38,015 bases of DNA. Origin: Deltaproteobacteria bacterium. GTDB lineage: Bacteria; Desulfobacterota_B; Binatia; UBA9968. Below are positions 1 to 8,926 of this stretch, piece by piece; position 1 is the first letter of the stretch; every line of letters begins with the position of its first letter. The stretch lies in NCBI GenBank assembly GCA_005879255.1, contig VBKY01000146.1:34904-72918 (forward strand). Reading direction: 5' to 3'. Made by a program: the position numbers and the translations under genes. The notes beneath the pieces were generated by a model, which searched no databases, was not told the origin of the DNA, and saw only the letters and a list, made by a program, of their open reading frames with translations.

Positions 1-669
1 GTAGGCGCGATGAATATCCATCGATTCCTTTGCAGTATCGATCACGTCTTGATCTCGGTCTGGAGCGACATATTTTTCGAGTACGTCAATGAACATGTCG
101 GAATGTTTCACATCGGCTTTGCTGTGCGCCGTGAAGTTGGGCATCTGTGTGTCGGCGAAATTCAGATCACGTTTCCAGATTTTATACAGGCGCGTGCAGT
201 TTCCCCCGCCGATGTCTCCCAGTAACCGGTCATCGTTGGTCCACTCGGCGATGGTCGAAGCCGCGATCGCTTCTTGCCATGGGCGATTGCGCGCGATCCA
301 AAACCAAGCATAGATCGCCGCCCTGGTTGTCGGGAGCGGTTGCGCATTCAAAACATCGTCGACGCTCAGGCCCAACTCTTTTCCCTGTCGAAAGATGAGA
401 TCGAGATGACCCGCTTTAGAATGCTCGTCCTCGACCAGTTCCTCATGTTCGTGCTCCATGATGCGCTGCTTGACCTCGAACTCCGGGCAGTTGGCGGCCA
501 CCTGAGGCCAGAAATTTCGGCGCTGGCGAACGTAGAGACTTAATTGCAGCAGGTAAATCCGTGCTCTCTCCGTGGTCATGGGAATCGAGTAGAAATGTTT
601 CATCTCCGGCGACAGAAATAAATCTCGCACACAGTCGCCCAATTTCTGCCGCCACTCTTGTGGTTTCAT
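1..669 (-). CDS. Heme-oxygenase-like diiron protein (CADD/UndA/TenA-PqqC fold), C-terminus cut by window edge
   Basis: The reading frame runs open from an ATG at 669 to the window edge (223 codons, no stop), so the C-terminus is missing. A strong Shine-Dalgarno (GGAGGAG) lies about 6 nt before the ATG. Residues E76, H83, E142, H182, D186 and H189 reproduce the spacing of the six metal ligands known in Chlamydia CADD (E-x6-H, E, then H-x3-D-x2-H), which marks the heme-oxygenase-like diiron oxidase/oxygenase superfamily. Members cleave or oxidise small substrates or, like CADD, use their own side chains to make p-aminobenzoate. The substrate cannot be deduced here. It has no close neighbour in the same direction. 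TenA and PqqC share the fold but lack this full ligand set, so the diiron branch is preferred. Confidence 0.8.
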   Translation of the reverse strand, partial: MKPQEWRQKLGDCVRDLFLSPEMKHFYSIPMTTERARIYLLQLSLYVRQRRNFWPQVAANCPEFEVKQRIMEHEHEELVEDEHSKAGHLDLIFRQGKELGLSVDDVLNAQPLPTTRAAIYAWFWIARNRPWQEAIAASTIAEWTNDDRLLGDIGGGNCTRLYKIWKRDLNFADTQMPNFTAHSKADVKHSDMFIDVLEKYVAPDRDQDVIDTAKESMDIHRAY

Positions 670-1155
670 GACAACTCCTCCTTAACCAACACCGATCCAT
701 CGTTATTACTACGCTCGTGGAACGAAGCAGCCACAATCGATGTCGAAAACGACTTGAGAATTTCGTCCCTCATGGCTTTTTACGACTAACCGATAGGTTG
801 AAGCATTGTCAAGCAGTCCTCACAATATCGCGTCCCGCTTTTCGATCACATAGTAGGCACAGTATCCCGGCGCGAAAATTTGAGCTGTTGTGAGGCAAGC
901 TTATGCCAAATTTCTCTGGCTCAAATCAACGATCTAGAAATGACTTCCGAACCCGCCGGCAAAGTCCGCTGAGGCGGACCGAATTGGTTCGTTCTCGCTG
1001 GCCGACCAAGCGATCGTCTCAAGTTTTTGCTTTCGGGTGGCACCGCCAGCACGCGGTCGGCGCTGAAATAGTTCGGGCAATACGGTGCGGTTTAGAGCAG
1101 CCGATATATAGCGGGTCTAGGAATGTGATTCTCGGAGATGCAAGCGCATGGTCCT
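670..1155. other. Intergenic stretch without a supported gene
   Basis: The upstream region of the diiron-protein gene and the downstream region of the receiver gene meet here. The only open frame of note (903-1223, plus) has arginine/serine-rich composition, no recognisable domain and no ribosome binding site. A TTGACA hexamer on the minus strand near 810 lacks a good -10 partner. A short palindrome-like GGCAAGCTTATGCC lies at 894-907. I see nothing else. Confidence 0.5.
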
Positions 1156-1548
1156 TCAATGCACCAGTTTGTCATCGTTGGGGGCAGGCAGGTAGCGCAG
1201 TAACACGGTCTGGAGTTCATTGACAGAAACGGGTTTGAAGATCACCTCACGGGCGCCGCATCTCAAGGCGGCCTCGCGGTGTTTCTCGGCCATCCAGGCA
1301 GTGCAAATGATGATTGGAGTGTTCCTCGTTACTGAGATTTCTCGCAAGCAGGTTGTTGCCTCGATACCGCTCATGTTCGGCATACCAATGTCCATAAAAA
1401 TTAGGTCGGGCCTCTCGCTCAACGCCTTTTGCACGCCGATTTCGCCGTCGTCTGCCTGGAGAACCTGAAAGCCTAAATGACGAATAATCATGGCGAAGAG
1501 TTCACGGCAGTCGGTATTATCTTCGATCAACAAGACTTTGTAGGCCAT
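1156..1548 (-). CDS. Single-domain response regulator (CheY-like receiver)
   Basis: This 130-residue protein is a bare receiver domain. It has the acidic pair E9/D10, the phosphoacceptor D53 in FMDIGMPNMSG, T83 and the invariant K105 in FKP. There is no output domain, so it probably acts by protein contact or in a phosphorelay. The start is ATG at 1548 after a weak AAGGAT. A near-consensus -24/-12 element lies immediately upstream at 1564-1579. The kinase remnant on the opposite strand just beyond suggests that a kinase/receiver pair once stood here. The present-day kinase partner is unknown. Confidence 0.9.
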   Translation of the reverse strand: MAYKVLLIEDNTDCRELFAMIIRHLGFQVLQADDGEIGVQKALSERPDLIFMDIGMPNMSGIEATTCLREISVTRNTPIIICTAWMAEKHREAALRCGAREVIFKPVSVNELQTVLLRYLPAPNDDKLVH

Positions 1549-1563
1549 ATACCCATCCTTGGT

Positions 1564-1579
1564 AGCAGGCTATGTGCCA
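1564..1579 (-). promoter_or_regulatory. Putative sigma-54 promoter (-24/-12) before the receiver gene
   Basis: The minus strand reads TGGCACATAGCCTGCT, with GG and GC separated by exactly 10 nt and a perfect TGGCAC block. The predicted transcript start would be only about 5 nt before the receiver ATG and would lose the ribosome binding site. Either the message is nearly leaderless or the match is fortuitous. Confidence 0.4.
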
Positions 1580-1642
1580 ATCGCAAAAACCTTTGTCTCA
1601 CCAGGGATGGCCGCTGTCAACTCGGCTAGAATGGAGCGTTGA

Positions 1643-2095
1643 TTGATAGCGTTGTCAAAAGGCGTCATGCCAGTTGACAGCGCACGCCTGCTGTTTCACT
1701 CAGTGTTTGTTCAACGTTTCGGAAAATGGCAAGCTGATCGCGTTAACGGTGACACGGATAGTCAACCGTCGAATCAGCCGGTGCGTAGAGACATGTCCTT
1801 TCGTCGAGCCTTTGCGGCACCCGCTTTCAACTTCAACGCGGAGACGTCTTATGTTGGAACTCTCCCTTGCGCCGGTCAGATTCCCCGGCGCCTTAGCGCC
1901 AATGAACTTCAGTTGCTGACATCGATGGCTGACCAGATCGGCGTCGCCGTCGAGAATGCCAGACTATTTGCCGGTATGAGCGACAAGTCGATCGCGTTGG
2001 AAAAAGCAAACTTTGAGCTTCACGAGGCGAGTCGTATCAAATCGGAATTCATGGCGGCTATGTCGCACGAGTTACGCACAAACTTGGCTCTTTGA
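1643..2095 (+). pseudogene. Remnant of a GAF-domain sensor histidine kinase
   Basis: Residues from about 69 onward (base 1847) look like the end of a GAF domain (PRRLSANELQLLTSMADQIG, then VAVENARLF). A coiled linker and a HisKA H-box with H142 in MSHELRT follow. The frame ends four codons after the H-box, where kinases continue with PLN and a HATPase domain; none follows before the convergent gene ending at 2111. The first 65 or so residues do not resemble a GAF domain. A neighbouring frame (about 1720-1780) contains ENGKLIALTVTRIVN, which recalls a PAS segment. I read this as a decayed PAS/GAF kinase with internal deletions and a lost catalytic half. The listed start is a TTG with no ribosome binding site and should not be trusted. 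Confidence 0.65.
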
Positions 2096-2110
2096 TGACC
2101 CCAAGTCATA

Positions 2111-2644
2111 TTACTTTTTTCGTTTTACGTATCTCTTAACCGAGAAATCGTAGAGCGTCGAAATCGGGTACTCTTCCAGCTTGCGAACACCGCCCGTCGT
2201 CTCGTACAGAATGACCACGTCTTGACCACGATTGGAGGCAAAGAGCAGTTTTGCATCAGGCTTACGGTCTAAAAACTCCCCGACGGCTCGAAGAGTGTTT
2301 GAGTGACTGTAGGGTTCAGGCATCGCGTGGGAATCATGCCTCGGCCCTTTGCGCTCTTCATCCTGGCGTTTTAGCTCTTCCACCGAATACAAGAATTCCA
2401 CATTCATGAAAGCGCCCTCGACCAGCTTGTCACCAGGACTTGGATCTTTTTTTGGCTCTCTCCATACTCGTAGAAACGCTGCCAGCCCTCTAACCTTTTT
2501 TTCTTCTTCTTTTTTGCCTTGCCTGTCCTCCTTGACTCGACACCGAACGAGATAACAATCAGCGTAGCACACCACTTCATATGTCTCAGGTCGCAAAGGC
2601 TCCAACGCCTGCCCAATAACGCGAAGGATTGTTGAATAATTCAT
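2111..2644 (-). CDS. Conserved-looking hypothetical protein with an internal repeat
   Basis: The protein has 177 residues and no signal peptide or membrane segment, so it is probably cytoplasmic. Two similar segments are visible: STILRVIGQALE at residues 4-15 and NTLRAVGEFLDRK near residues 116-128. Each is followed by beta-rich sequence, suggesting two copies of one small domain separated by a charged lysine/glutamate-rich linker (residues 38-100). I do not recognise the family and assign no function. It lies 78 nt downstream of the phosphoketolase gene on the same strand and could be co-transcribed. The ATG at 2644 has only a weak ribosome binding site. Confidence 0.65.
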   Translation of the reverse strand: MNYSTILRVIGQALEPLRPETYEVVCYADCYLVRCRVKEDRQGKKEEEKKVRGLAAFLRVWREPKKDPSPGDKLVEGAFMNVEFLYSVEELKRQDEERKGPRHDSHAMPEPYSHSNTLRAVGEFLDRKPDAKLLFASNRGQDVVILYETTGGVRKLEEYPISTLYDFSVKRYVKRKK

Positions 2645-2722
2645 GGGCGCTGACCGGAAAGCTCGTCTAGATTAGAATTGCGGCCCTCGTTCATATTACC
2701 TCCCACACCGATTTGGCTTCCC

Positions 2723-3754
2723 TCATGTTACACTCACGAGGATCAATTCGTCCACCTCCCACCCGGCGATCTCCGGCGGATCGACGCCCTCGCGCCGGAT
2801 GAATAGCCCATGATCGGCGATCTTTCGCTCATATTTGACGATCAGTTCTTCCGCTAGGGCCGCCGCCGCAGGATTACGTGTGGCGATCTTTTGTGCGCTT
2901 TGAATCACCAAGTGATACCGGCTGGTGCGGTTGTGCACATGCATATCGAATGGCGTCGTCGTCGTGCCTTCCTCACGGTAGCCGTTCAGATCGAAGCGCT
3001 CGTTTTGTGGTCGCTCCCAAAGGAGCTGCTTGATTGCGGCGGTATAGCCGTGAAAATTGAAAATAACCGGGCAATCAAGCGGGAACAATCTCGTGAATCT
3101 CCCTTCTTCCAATCCATGCGGATATTTTTGCGGAATCCCTAGAACCAGCAGATCGATGACGTTGACGACGCGTACGCGCCATTCGGGAGCTTCTTGTCGC
3201 AGGATATCCGCCGCGGCCATCGCTTCAAGCGTCAAATTGTCGCCGGCGCAGGCGAGGATCAGCTCCGGGTCTTCACCCTCATTGGTGCTCGCCCAGCGCC
3301 AGATCGACGCGCCGATGTCACAGTGGTCGATTGCCTCCTCCCGCGTCAGCCACTGCGGCATCGGCTGCTTGCCGGCGATGACGACATTGATCATATATGT
3401 CACGGTCAGGCACTCTTCGATCGTGTATATCAAACAGTTGGCGTCAGGCGGTAAATAGATCCGGTAAGTGTGTCCTTTCTTGGTCAAGAGATTATTGATA
3501 AAGCCCGGCCCCTGGTGCGAATAACCGTTGTGTTCTTGTCGCCAAGCTTCAGAGGTCAGCAGGTAGTTCAATGAGGAAATCGGCTTGCGCCAAGAAATCT
3601 CCAGTGACGACTTCAGAAACTTGGCGTACTGATTCATCATCCCGTCGACAATCGGCAGAAATGCCTCGTAGCAGGGAAAGATGCCATGCCGTCCCGTGAG
3701 CAAGTACCCTTGCAACCACCCCTGACAATTATGCTCACTGAGCACCTCCAGCAC
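2723..3754 (-). CDS. xfp: Phosphoketolase, C-terminal part (downstream of an in-frame TAG)
   Basis: This 343-residue frame is the C-terminal third of a D-xylulose-5-phosphate/fructose-6-phosphate phosphoketolase. It begins at the very conserved VLEVLSEHNCQGWLQGYLL block and continues through GRHGIFPCYEAF, EEWR-like segments, QEHNGYSHQGPG and the C-terminal domain ending with HxHNRTSRYHL. It is in the same reading frame as the N-terminal part (3767-5128). Only TAG plus four sense codons (P S G R) separate the two, and the joined product would be about 801 residues, the normal family length. The GTG taken as start is an internal valine codon without a Shine-Dalgarno, so independent translation is doubtful. 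Either the gene is a recent nonsense pseudogene, the TAG is read through, or the base is an assembly error. Confidence 0.85.
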   Translation of the reverse strand: MLEVLSEHNCQGWLQGYLLTGRHGIFPCYEAFLPIVDGMMNQYAKFLKSSLEISWRKPISSLNYLLTSEAWRQEHNGYSHQGPGFINNLLTKKGHTYRIYLPPDANCLIYTIEECLTVTYMINVVIAGKQPMPQWLTREEAIDHCDIGASIWRWASTNEGEDPELILACAGDNLTLEAMAAADILRQEAPEWRVRVVNVIDLLVLGIPQKYPHGLEEGRFTRLFPLDCPVIFNFHGYTAAIKQLLWERPQNERFDLNGYREEGTTTTPFDMHVHNRTSRYHLVIQSAQKIATRNPAAAALAEELIVKYERKIADHGLFIRREGVDPPEIAGWEVDELILVSVT

Positions 3755-3766
3755 GCGCCCGCTGGG

Positions 3767-5128
3767 CTAAATATGCTCGCTGTTTGCCGGCAACGGCCAA
3801 ACATATTGCCGATCAGTGACGTCAAGAATCGCCCCGACCCGGTTCGACTCCAGTTCGTCGGGGCAAACGATGCGAAAGTTGCGGCTCGCTTCATTTAAAC
3901 GGACGACGTCGCGCAGATATTTTCCCAGCTCTTCGACACTGCTGGTGTGATTCTGTCCGCGTGTTCGAAGATCGACGCCATAGTCGCTCACAGGAGGCAA
4001 TTTGAGCGGACGGCGGACCTCGCCGCCGAAGGAGTGCGGATTGGTTGCCATGCGGTGAGTCCCGCGCGGACAGCAGGCCATAATATCCGCTGCGGGAGAA
4101 CCATTGGCGTCGAAAAGCTCGTGCGGATTGTACGATCGCAACCAGTTTTCTATCACTTTCAGATGAACGGGGTTGGTCTTGGCATCCTTTGCCGGCACCT
4201 GATGGGCGCGGAAAGAACCTTCGATAGCGTGGCCGTCTACGATGCTGGGACCGCTCCATCCCTTCGGCGTGTGCAAGATAATCATCGGCCAATGTGGTCT
4301 TTCGACGATATCTCCGGAGCGCGCCGCTTTTTGGATCGCGCGCAATTCGTCATAGGCTCCGAACACCGCCTCGCTCATTGCTCTATCGATGTGGTCGCTC
4401 AAATCGACGATCCGAACTGAATAACCGTAACCGCTGAAGAGCGCCCGGAGCTCATCGTCGCTCATGCTGCCAAAAATAGTCGGACTGGCGATCTTGAATC
4501 CGTTGTCATGGAGAATCGGCAACACTGCGCCGTCGTTCTTAGGATTCAGGAACTTATTGCTATGCCACGCGCCGGCCGTCGGGCCGGTCTCCGCTTCGCC
4601 GTCACCGACGATGCAGGCGACGATCAATTCCGGATTATCGAGCACAGCGCCGAACGCCGTCGACAAGGCATAGCCCAACTCGCCGCCTTCATGGATGACG
4701 CCGGGATAACCAGGGAAAAGATGGCTCGGAAAAGCGTCGGGCCATGAGAACGATTTTACAAATCGTTCGAGACCGGCGCGATCACGTGTCAAATCGGCAA
4801 AAAACTCAGTGATCGTTCCTTCCAGATACATGTTCGCTAGGTTCGCCGCCGCGCCGTGACCCGGACCAGTGATGAGGAGAATGCTCGCGTCGGTCGCCAG
4901 AATCAGCCGATTGAGATGCGCATAGATGAGATTGATCCCCGGGGCAGTCCCCCAGTGGCCCAAGAGTCGATCTTTAATGTGCTCGGGGCGGAGTGGTTCC
5001 TCCAGCAAGGGATTGTCCTTCAAATAGATTTGCGCCGCGGCAAGATAATTGACGGCGCGCCGGTAACGCTCGACGGCCTGCAACGCGCCCACGCCAAGAC
5101 TGGTTTCACTAGATGTCTGCTGCCTCAT
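3767..5128 (-). CDS. xfp: Phosphoketolase, N-terminal part with the thiamine-diphosphate site
   Basis: Phosphoketolase splits xylulose-5-phosphate (and often fructose-6-phosphate) with phosphate into acetyl-phosphate plus a shorter sugar phosphate, using thiamine diphosphate. Present here are H58 in GHWGT, GPGHG at 88-92, the TPP-binding GDGEAETGPTAGAWHSNKF at about 175-193, HTPKGW, and PDELESNR carrying the conserved TPP-activating glutamate. The frame ends at codon 454 with TAG (3767-3769), where homologues carry a small residue (EHL-Ala/Ser-P); one base change from TCG would explain it. The ATG at 5128 follows GGAGG that lies inside the end of the acetate kinase gene, 3 nt away, so the two are translationally coupled. 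Acetate kinase would turn the acetyl-phosphate into ATP and acetate. Confidence 0.93.
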   Translation of the reverse strand: MRQQTSSETSLGVGALQAVERYRRAVNYLAAAQIYLKDNPLLEEPLRPEHIKDRLLGHWGTAPGINLIYAHLNRLILATDASILLITGPGHGAAANLANMYLEGTITEFFADLTRDRAGLERFVKSFSWPDAFPSHLFPGYPGVIHEGGELGYALSTAFGAVLDNPELIVACIVGDGEAETGPTAGAWHSNKFLNPKNDGAVLPILHDNGFKIASPTIFGSMSDDELRALFSGYGYSVRIVDLSDHIDRAMSEAVFGAYDELRAIQKAARSGDIVERPHWPMIILHTPKGWSGPSIVDGHAIEGSFRAHQVPAKDAKTNPVHLKVIENWLRSYNPHELFDANGSPAADIMACCPRGTHRMATNPHSFGGEVRRPLKLPPVSDYGVDLRTRGQNHTSSVEELGKYLRDVVRLNEASRNFRIVCPDELESNRVGAILDVTDRQYVWPLPANSEHI

Positions 5129-5131
5129 GGG

Positions 5132-6325
5132 TCAACCTCCGATCAAGAGAACTGTCTCACGCGCAATGATCATTTCCTCGTCGGTGTGAATAACGGCAAT
5201 CTTTAGACTAGAGTCGTCACTCGATATGATTCCGTCTCTGCCCAGGACCGCTTCATTAGCAGAGGAGTCCAAATGCAAACCGCACCAATCCATATCGCGG
5301 CAAATCATTGCGCGCACTGATGAAGAATTTTCGCCAATGCCGCCGCTAAACATCACCACTTCTACGCCGCCAAGAACCGCCAGATACGCGCCCAGATACT
5401 TGCGCGCGCGATAACAAAACACTTCGACGGCAAGGCGTGCGCGTGGGTTCCTATCATAGGCAGCGGCCAACTCGCGCATGTCATTGGAGATTCCCGAGAG
5501 ACCGCGCAGACCGGAGCGCTGGTTTAGCCATTGCTCAATTTCCGCCGCATCCACTGCTTCCTTGCGCGCGAGATAACTCACCAACGCGGGATCCAAATCT
5601 CCGGAACGGGTGCCCATGACCAAACCTTCGAGTGGCGTAAAACCCATCGAGGTATCGATCGACTGTCCATTGCGGATCGCGCTCGCCGAACAGCCATTGC
5701 CGAGATGCAAGGTGACGGCGTCGATCTGGTCCGCCCTCCTCCCGACGATTTCTGCGTACCGAGCGATATCGTACTGATGCGCCAAGCCGTGAAAACCATA
5801 ACGACGAATCTTGTGTTTCTGAGAGAGTTCATAAGGAATGGCATAGAGCGCCGCCTGCTCGGGAATGCTGTGATGATATGAAGTGTCGAACGCCGCCACC
5901 ATCGGCACGGACGCGCCGAGGATATCTCGCGCCGCGCGGATGCCGCTGAGCGCCGCGGGATTGTGCAGCGGCGCGATCTCGCACAGCGCTTCGATAGTGG
6001 CGATAACCTCATCGTCAATTAAAACCGATTTGGTGAATCTATCCCCGCCGTGCACCACGCGGTGGCCGACGGCGTCGATGGAATCGAGTCCGGGTTTCGA
6101 CCGCAGCCAGTCGATAATCAGTCGCACGGCCTCTTCGTGAGTGGGAATGACGGCAGTCTTCTCCTGTGAAACGGCGCCGCCCGCTTCAAAGCGGTAAGAC
6201 GCCTGTTTGCCGATTCGATCGACAATGCCGCGCGCCAGCTTGCGCTCTTTGTCCTTTACGCTGACGGTTTCCATCAGCTGAAACTTGAGCGTCGAGCTTC
6301 CGCAGTTTAAAACCAGAATCGTCAT
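5132..6325 (-). CDS. ackA: Acetate kinase
   Basis: Acetate kinase interconverts acetyl-phosphate + ADP and acetate + ATP in the cytoplasm. The 397-residue protein is full length and shows the ASKHA-fold signatures: LNCGSSTLKFQL at the N-terminus (N7), GHRVVHGG, FDTSYHHSIP, RRYGFHG, HLGNGCSASAI, DTSMGFTPLEG, and MFSGGIGENS near the C-terminus. It is the first gene of an operon with the phosphoketolase, whose ribosome binding site lies in its last codons. Together they form the phosphoketolase substrate-level phosphorylation route. The ATG at 6325 is preceded by AGAGG. No Pta gene is present nearby, consistent with acetyl-phosphate coming from the phosphoketolase. Confidence 0.97.
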   Translation of the reverse strand: MTILVLNCGSSTLKFQLMETVSVKDKERKLARGIVDRIGKQASYRFEAGGAVSQEKTAVIPTHEEAVRLIIDWLRSKPGLDSIDAVGHRVVHGGDRFTKSVLIDDEVIATIEALCEIAPLHNPAALSGIRAARDILGASVPMVAAFDTSYHHSIPEQAALYAIPYELSQKHKIRRYGFHGLAHQYDIARYAEIVGRRADQIDAVTLHLGNGCSASAIRNGQSIDTSMGFTPLEGLVMGTRSGDLDPALVSYLARKEAVDAAEIEQWLNQRSGLRGLSGISNDMRELAAAYDRNPRARLAVEVFCYRARKYLGAYLAVLGGVEVVMFSGGIGENSSSVRAMICRDMDWCGLHLDSSANEAVLGRDGIISSDDSSLKIAVIHTDEEMIIARETVLLIGG

Positions 6326-6657
6326 TTGCAGAAACCTCTGGCAGGTTGCTGGGTGGTTGGGTCGCCACTACCTCAGTATGCCTGTGGACTCCCGTCTCAA
6401 TTCAAGTATGAAACGCTTTGCGCTTGACGGCAACTCACGAGCTCACAGTTTGTGTTCAGCAGCAGTGCAAGAAAAAAGCTTTCTGCTAGTGCGGCCGCGG
6501 TAAGAGAAAACAATCTGTCCAACAACGTGAACTTTGGAAGACCGGGACCCGCGCCTGGAAGAGCGCGAGAAGCATAGTGACATGATGACGGCTCCTCGGC
6601 TCGCCGTTGCCTGCCGCGAAAAAATCCGACATAGTCCACCCGTCAGCTTATGAATCC
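6326..6657. other. Divergent intergenic region between ackA and the NAD synthetase gene
   Basis: The region separates two divergently read genes and should hold both promoters. A minus-strand TTGAAT with CATACT 19 nt away (near 6380-6410) is a weak candidate for the ackA operon. No convincing plus-strand promoter, -24/-12 element or hairpin was seen. Confidence 0.4.
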
Positions 6658-8724
6658 ATGAAAAACAGCGAGTTTTTCAATCTTTATAATCACGGTTTCG
6701 TTCGCGCCGCGGTCGGAATACCCGAAGTACGTGTGGCGGACCCGGCATTCAACGGAGCGCGGATCATCGAGTTGATGGAAAGAGCCGAGCACGAGAAGGC
6801 CGTTCTCGTGCTATTTCCAGAGTTGGGTCTGACCGCGTACTCATGCGAAGACCTCTTTCATCAGCAGGCGTTACTGGAAGGCGCGCTGGAAGCTCTGAGC
6901 AGAGTTCTGAAAGCTTCCGAAACGTTAAATTCAGTCGCTGTTGTCGGCATGCCGCTTCAGGTCGACGATCTGCTGTTCAACTGCGCCGTCGTCCTGGCTC
7001 ACGGTGAAATACTGGGGATCGTTCCTAAGACATTCTTGCCAAATTATCGGGAGTTCTACGAGTATCGGCAATTCGCGCCGGCATCGGCGGCGCGCAGCAC
7101 TGCCATCGACCTCCTAGACCAGCAGCAAATCCCTTTTGGCGAGCATCTTCTCTTTCAGTGCCAAACCCACCAAGATTTCATGTTTTTCGTGGAGATCTGC
7201 GAGGATCTCTGGGTGCCGATTCCACCGTCCTGCAACGCCGCGCTGGCTGGCGCGACGATTATCCTGAATCTTTCCGCCTCGAATATCACCATTGGTAAGG
7301 ACGAATACCGCCACAACCTGGTCGCGAACCAGTCAGCCCGCTGTCTTTCCTCTTATCTTTACGCCGCTGCCGGACCAGGAGAATCTACTACCGATCTCGC
7401 CTGGGACGGTCATGCACTGGTTTATGAGAACGGGACCCTCATCGCCGAGTCCGAAAGGTTTCGCTACGACTCCCAACTCGTTGTGGCCGAGCTCGACCTG
7501 GAACGGCTCACGCAGGAGCGCATGCGGCAGAACAGCTTCGGCCAAAGCATGCAGCGCCACCGCGAAGAGCTGCGCCAATTTCGCAGAATCGACTTCAATA
7601 TTGATTTGCCCAGCACAGGCAGTTTGCTGTGCAAACGCAGGTTCGAAAGATTTCCCTTCGTACCATCGGATCCGGTATTACGCGACCACCGCTGCTATGA
7701 AGCCTACAATATTCAGGTGCAAGGACTGGTGACGCGGCTCAAGAGTTCCCGCATATCGAAGATTGTGATCGGCGTCTCGGGCGGTCTCGATTCGACTCAT
7801 GCGCTCATCGTCGCCGCCCGCGCGCTGGATCTCTTGGGACTACCGCGGTCCAATCTTCTCGCTTACACGATGCCTGGTTTTGCCACCATCCAACGGACTC
7901 TGCTAAATGCTAAGGCGCTGATGGCGGCCGTTGGCTGCGCCGCCCACGAAGTGGACATTCGGCCGAGCTGCGAGCAGATGCTCCGCGATATTGACCACCC
8001 CTACACCCGTGGCGAGCCGGTGTACGACGTGACTTTTGAAAATGTCCAGGCAGGCGAACGAACCAGCCACCTGTTCCGATTTGCCAACCTCCATCAGGCC
8101 TTGGTGCTGGGAACAAGTGATCTAAGCGAGCTCGCTCTCGGCTGGTGCACCTACGGGGTTGGGGATCACATGTCCCATTACAGCGTTAACGCGAGCGTTC
8201 CGAAGACGCTCATTCAGTTCCTCATCCGCTGGGTGGCTGACACAAACCAGCTGGGCGAGAAAACCAGCGCGATCTTGCGTTCGATCCTCGGAACCGAATT
8301 CAGCCCTGAACTGATTCCCAGCGATCCTAACGGCGAGCAACCTGGCCAGAGAACAGAGGATGTTATCGGTCCCTATGAGCTTCAAGACTTCAATCTCTAT
8401 TACATCGCTCGCTTCGGCTACTTGCCTTCGAAAATCGCGTTCCTCGCCTTTTGCTCCTGGCGGGATCGGACACTGGGCCAATGGCCCGATATTCCCGAAG
8501 GCAGACGAAATCAATACACCATCGCCGACATCAAGCACTGGTTGTCAACCTTCGCGTGGCGGTTTTTTCAGGAAAGCCAATTCAAGCGGAGTTGCATTCC
8601 TAACGCTCCCAAAGTCGGCTCCGGTGGTTCTTTATCGCCGCGTGGCGATTACCGCGCACCAAGCGATAGCGAAGCCACAGTCTGGCTTGAAGAGATCAAA
8701 CAGATTCCGGATAAGGACCCGTAG
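6658..8724 (+). CDS. nadE: Glutamine-dependent NAD+ synthetase
   Basis: This enzyme amidates nicotinic acid adenine dinucleotide to NAD+ using ATP and ammonia released from glutamine. The N-terminal nitrilase-type glutaminase domain carries the catalytic triad E55 ([15 protein letters not shown]), K124 ([16 protein letters not shown]) and C181 (EICEDLW). The C-terminal synthetase domain has the ATP-pyrophosphatase loop SGGLDST at about residue 373 and the block [20 protein letters not shown]. The length of 688 residues fits the two-domain, Mycobacterium-type NadE. I chose the ATG at 6658 because homology begins there ([12 protein letters not shown]); an upstream TTG at 6607 gives a longer, unsupported N-terminus. 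No strong ribosome binding site is visible at either start. Confidence 0.95.
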   Translation: MKNSEFFNLYNHGFVRAAVGIPEVRVADPAFNGARIIELMERAEHEKAVLVLFPELGLTAYSCEDLFHQQALLEGALEALSRVLKASETLNSVAVVGMPLQVDDLLFNCAVVLAHGEILGIVPKTFLPNYREFYEYRQFAPASAARSTAIDLLDQQQIPFGEHLLFQCQTHQDFMFFVEICEDLWVPIPPSCNAALAGATIILNLSASNITIGKDEYRHNLVANQSARCLSSYLYAAAGPGESTTDLAWDGHALVYENGTLIAESERFRYDSQLVVAELDLERLTQERMRQNSFGQSMQRHREELRQFRRIDFNIDLPSTGSLLCKRRFERFPFVPSDPVLRDHRCYEAYNIQVQGLVTRLKSSRISKIVIGVSGGLDSTHALIVAARALDLLGLPRSNLLAYTMPGFATIQRTLLNAKALMAAVGCAAHEVDIRPSCEQMLRDIDHPYTRGEPVYDVTFENVQAGERTSHLFRFANLHQALVLGTSDLSELALGWCTYGVGDHMSHYSVNASVPKTLIQFLIRWVADTNQLGEKTSAILRSILGTEFSPELIPSDPNGEQPGQRTEDVIGPYELQDFNLYYIARFGYLPSKIAFLAFCSWRDRTLGQWPDIPEGRRNQYTIADIKHWLSTFAWRFFQESQFKRSCIPNAPKVGSGGSLSPRGDYRAPSDSEATVWLEEIKQIPDKDP

Positions 8725-8926
8725 AAGGCAAAGACAGGTCAAACCGATGAATGTTCCGACGCGACCCAAACCTAATTCAGTTGCAGTCAAAGAGTCGGTC
8801 AAGGTAAGCTGCGTCGCTCCGGAGAGAAGAATTGCTGTGTGGGTCAACCCGAATAATGTAGTCGATGCAAGAAATCGTCGACTTTGAACGACTTGAATCG
8901 TTTGATTGCCGAGTGAGAAGACAATC

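Noticed and set aside
800..830. TTGACA on the minus strand as promoter of the diiron-protein gene
   Set aside because: At 16-18 nt spacing no acceptable -10 hexamer is found.
903..1223. Plus-strand frame of 106 residues between the diiron-protein and receiver genes
   Set aside because: Arginine/serine-rich composition without any domain, no ribosome binding site, and it runs over the end of the receiver gene on the other strand.
1725..1740. TGGCAAGCTGATCGCG as another -24/-12 promoter
   Set aside because: It has GG and GC at the right distance but a poor -12 block and lies inside the kinase remnant with no gene to serve.
3755..3769. Frameshift as the cause of the split phosphoketolase
   Set aside because: Codon-by-codon reading shows both parts in one frame, so a single nonsense codon is enough.
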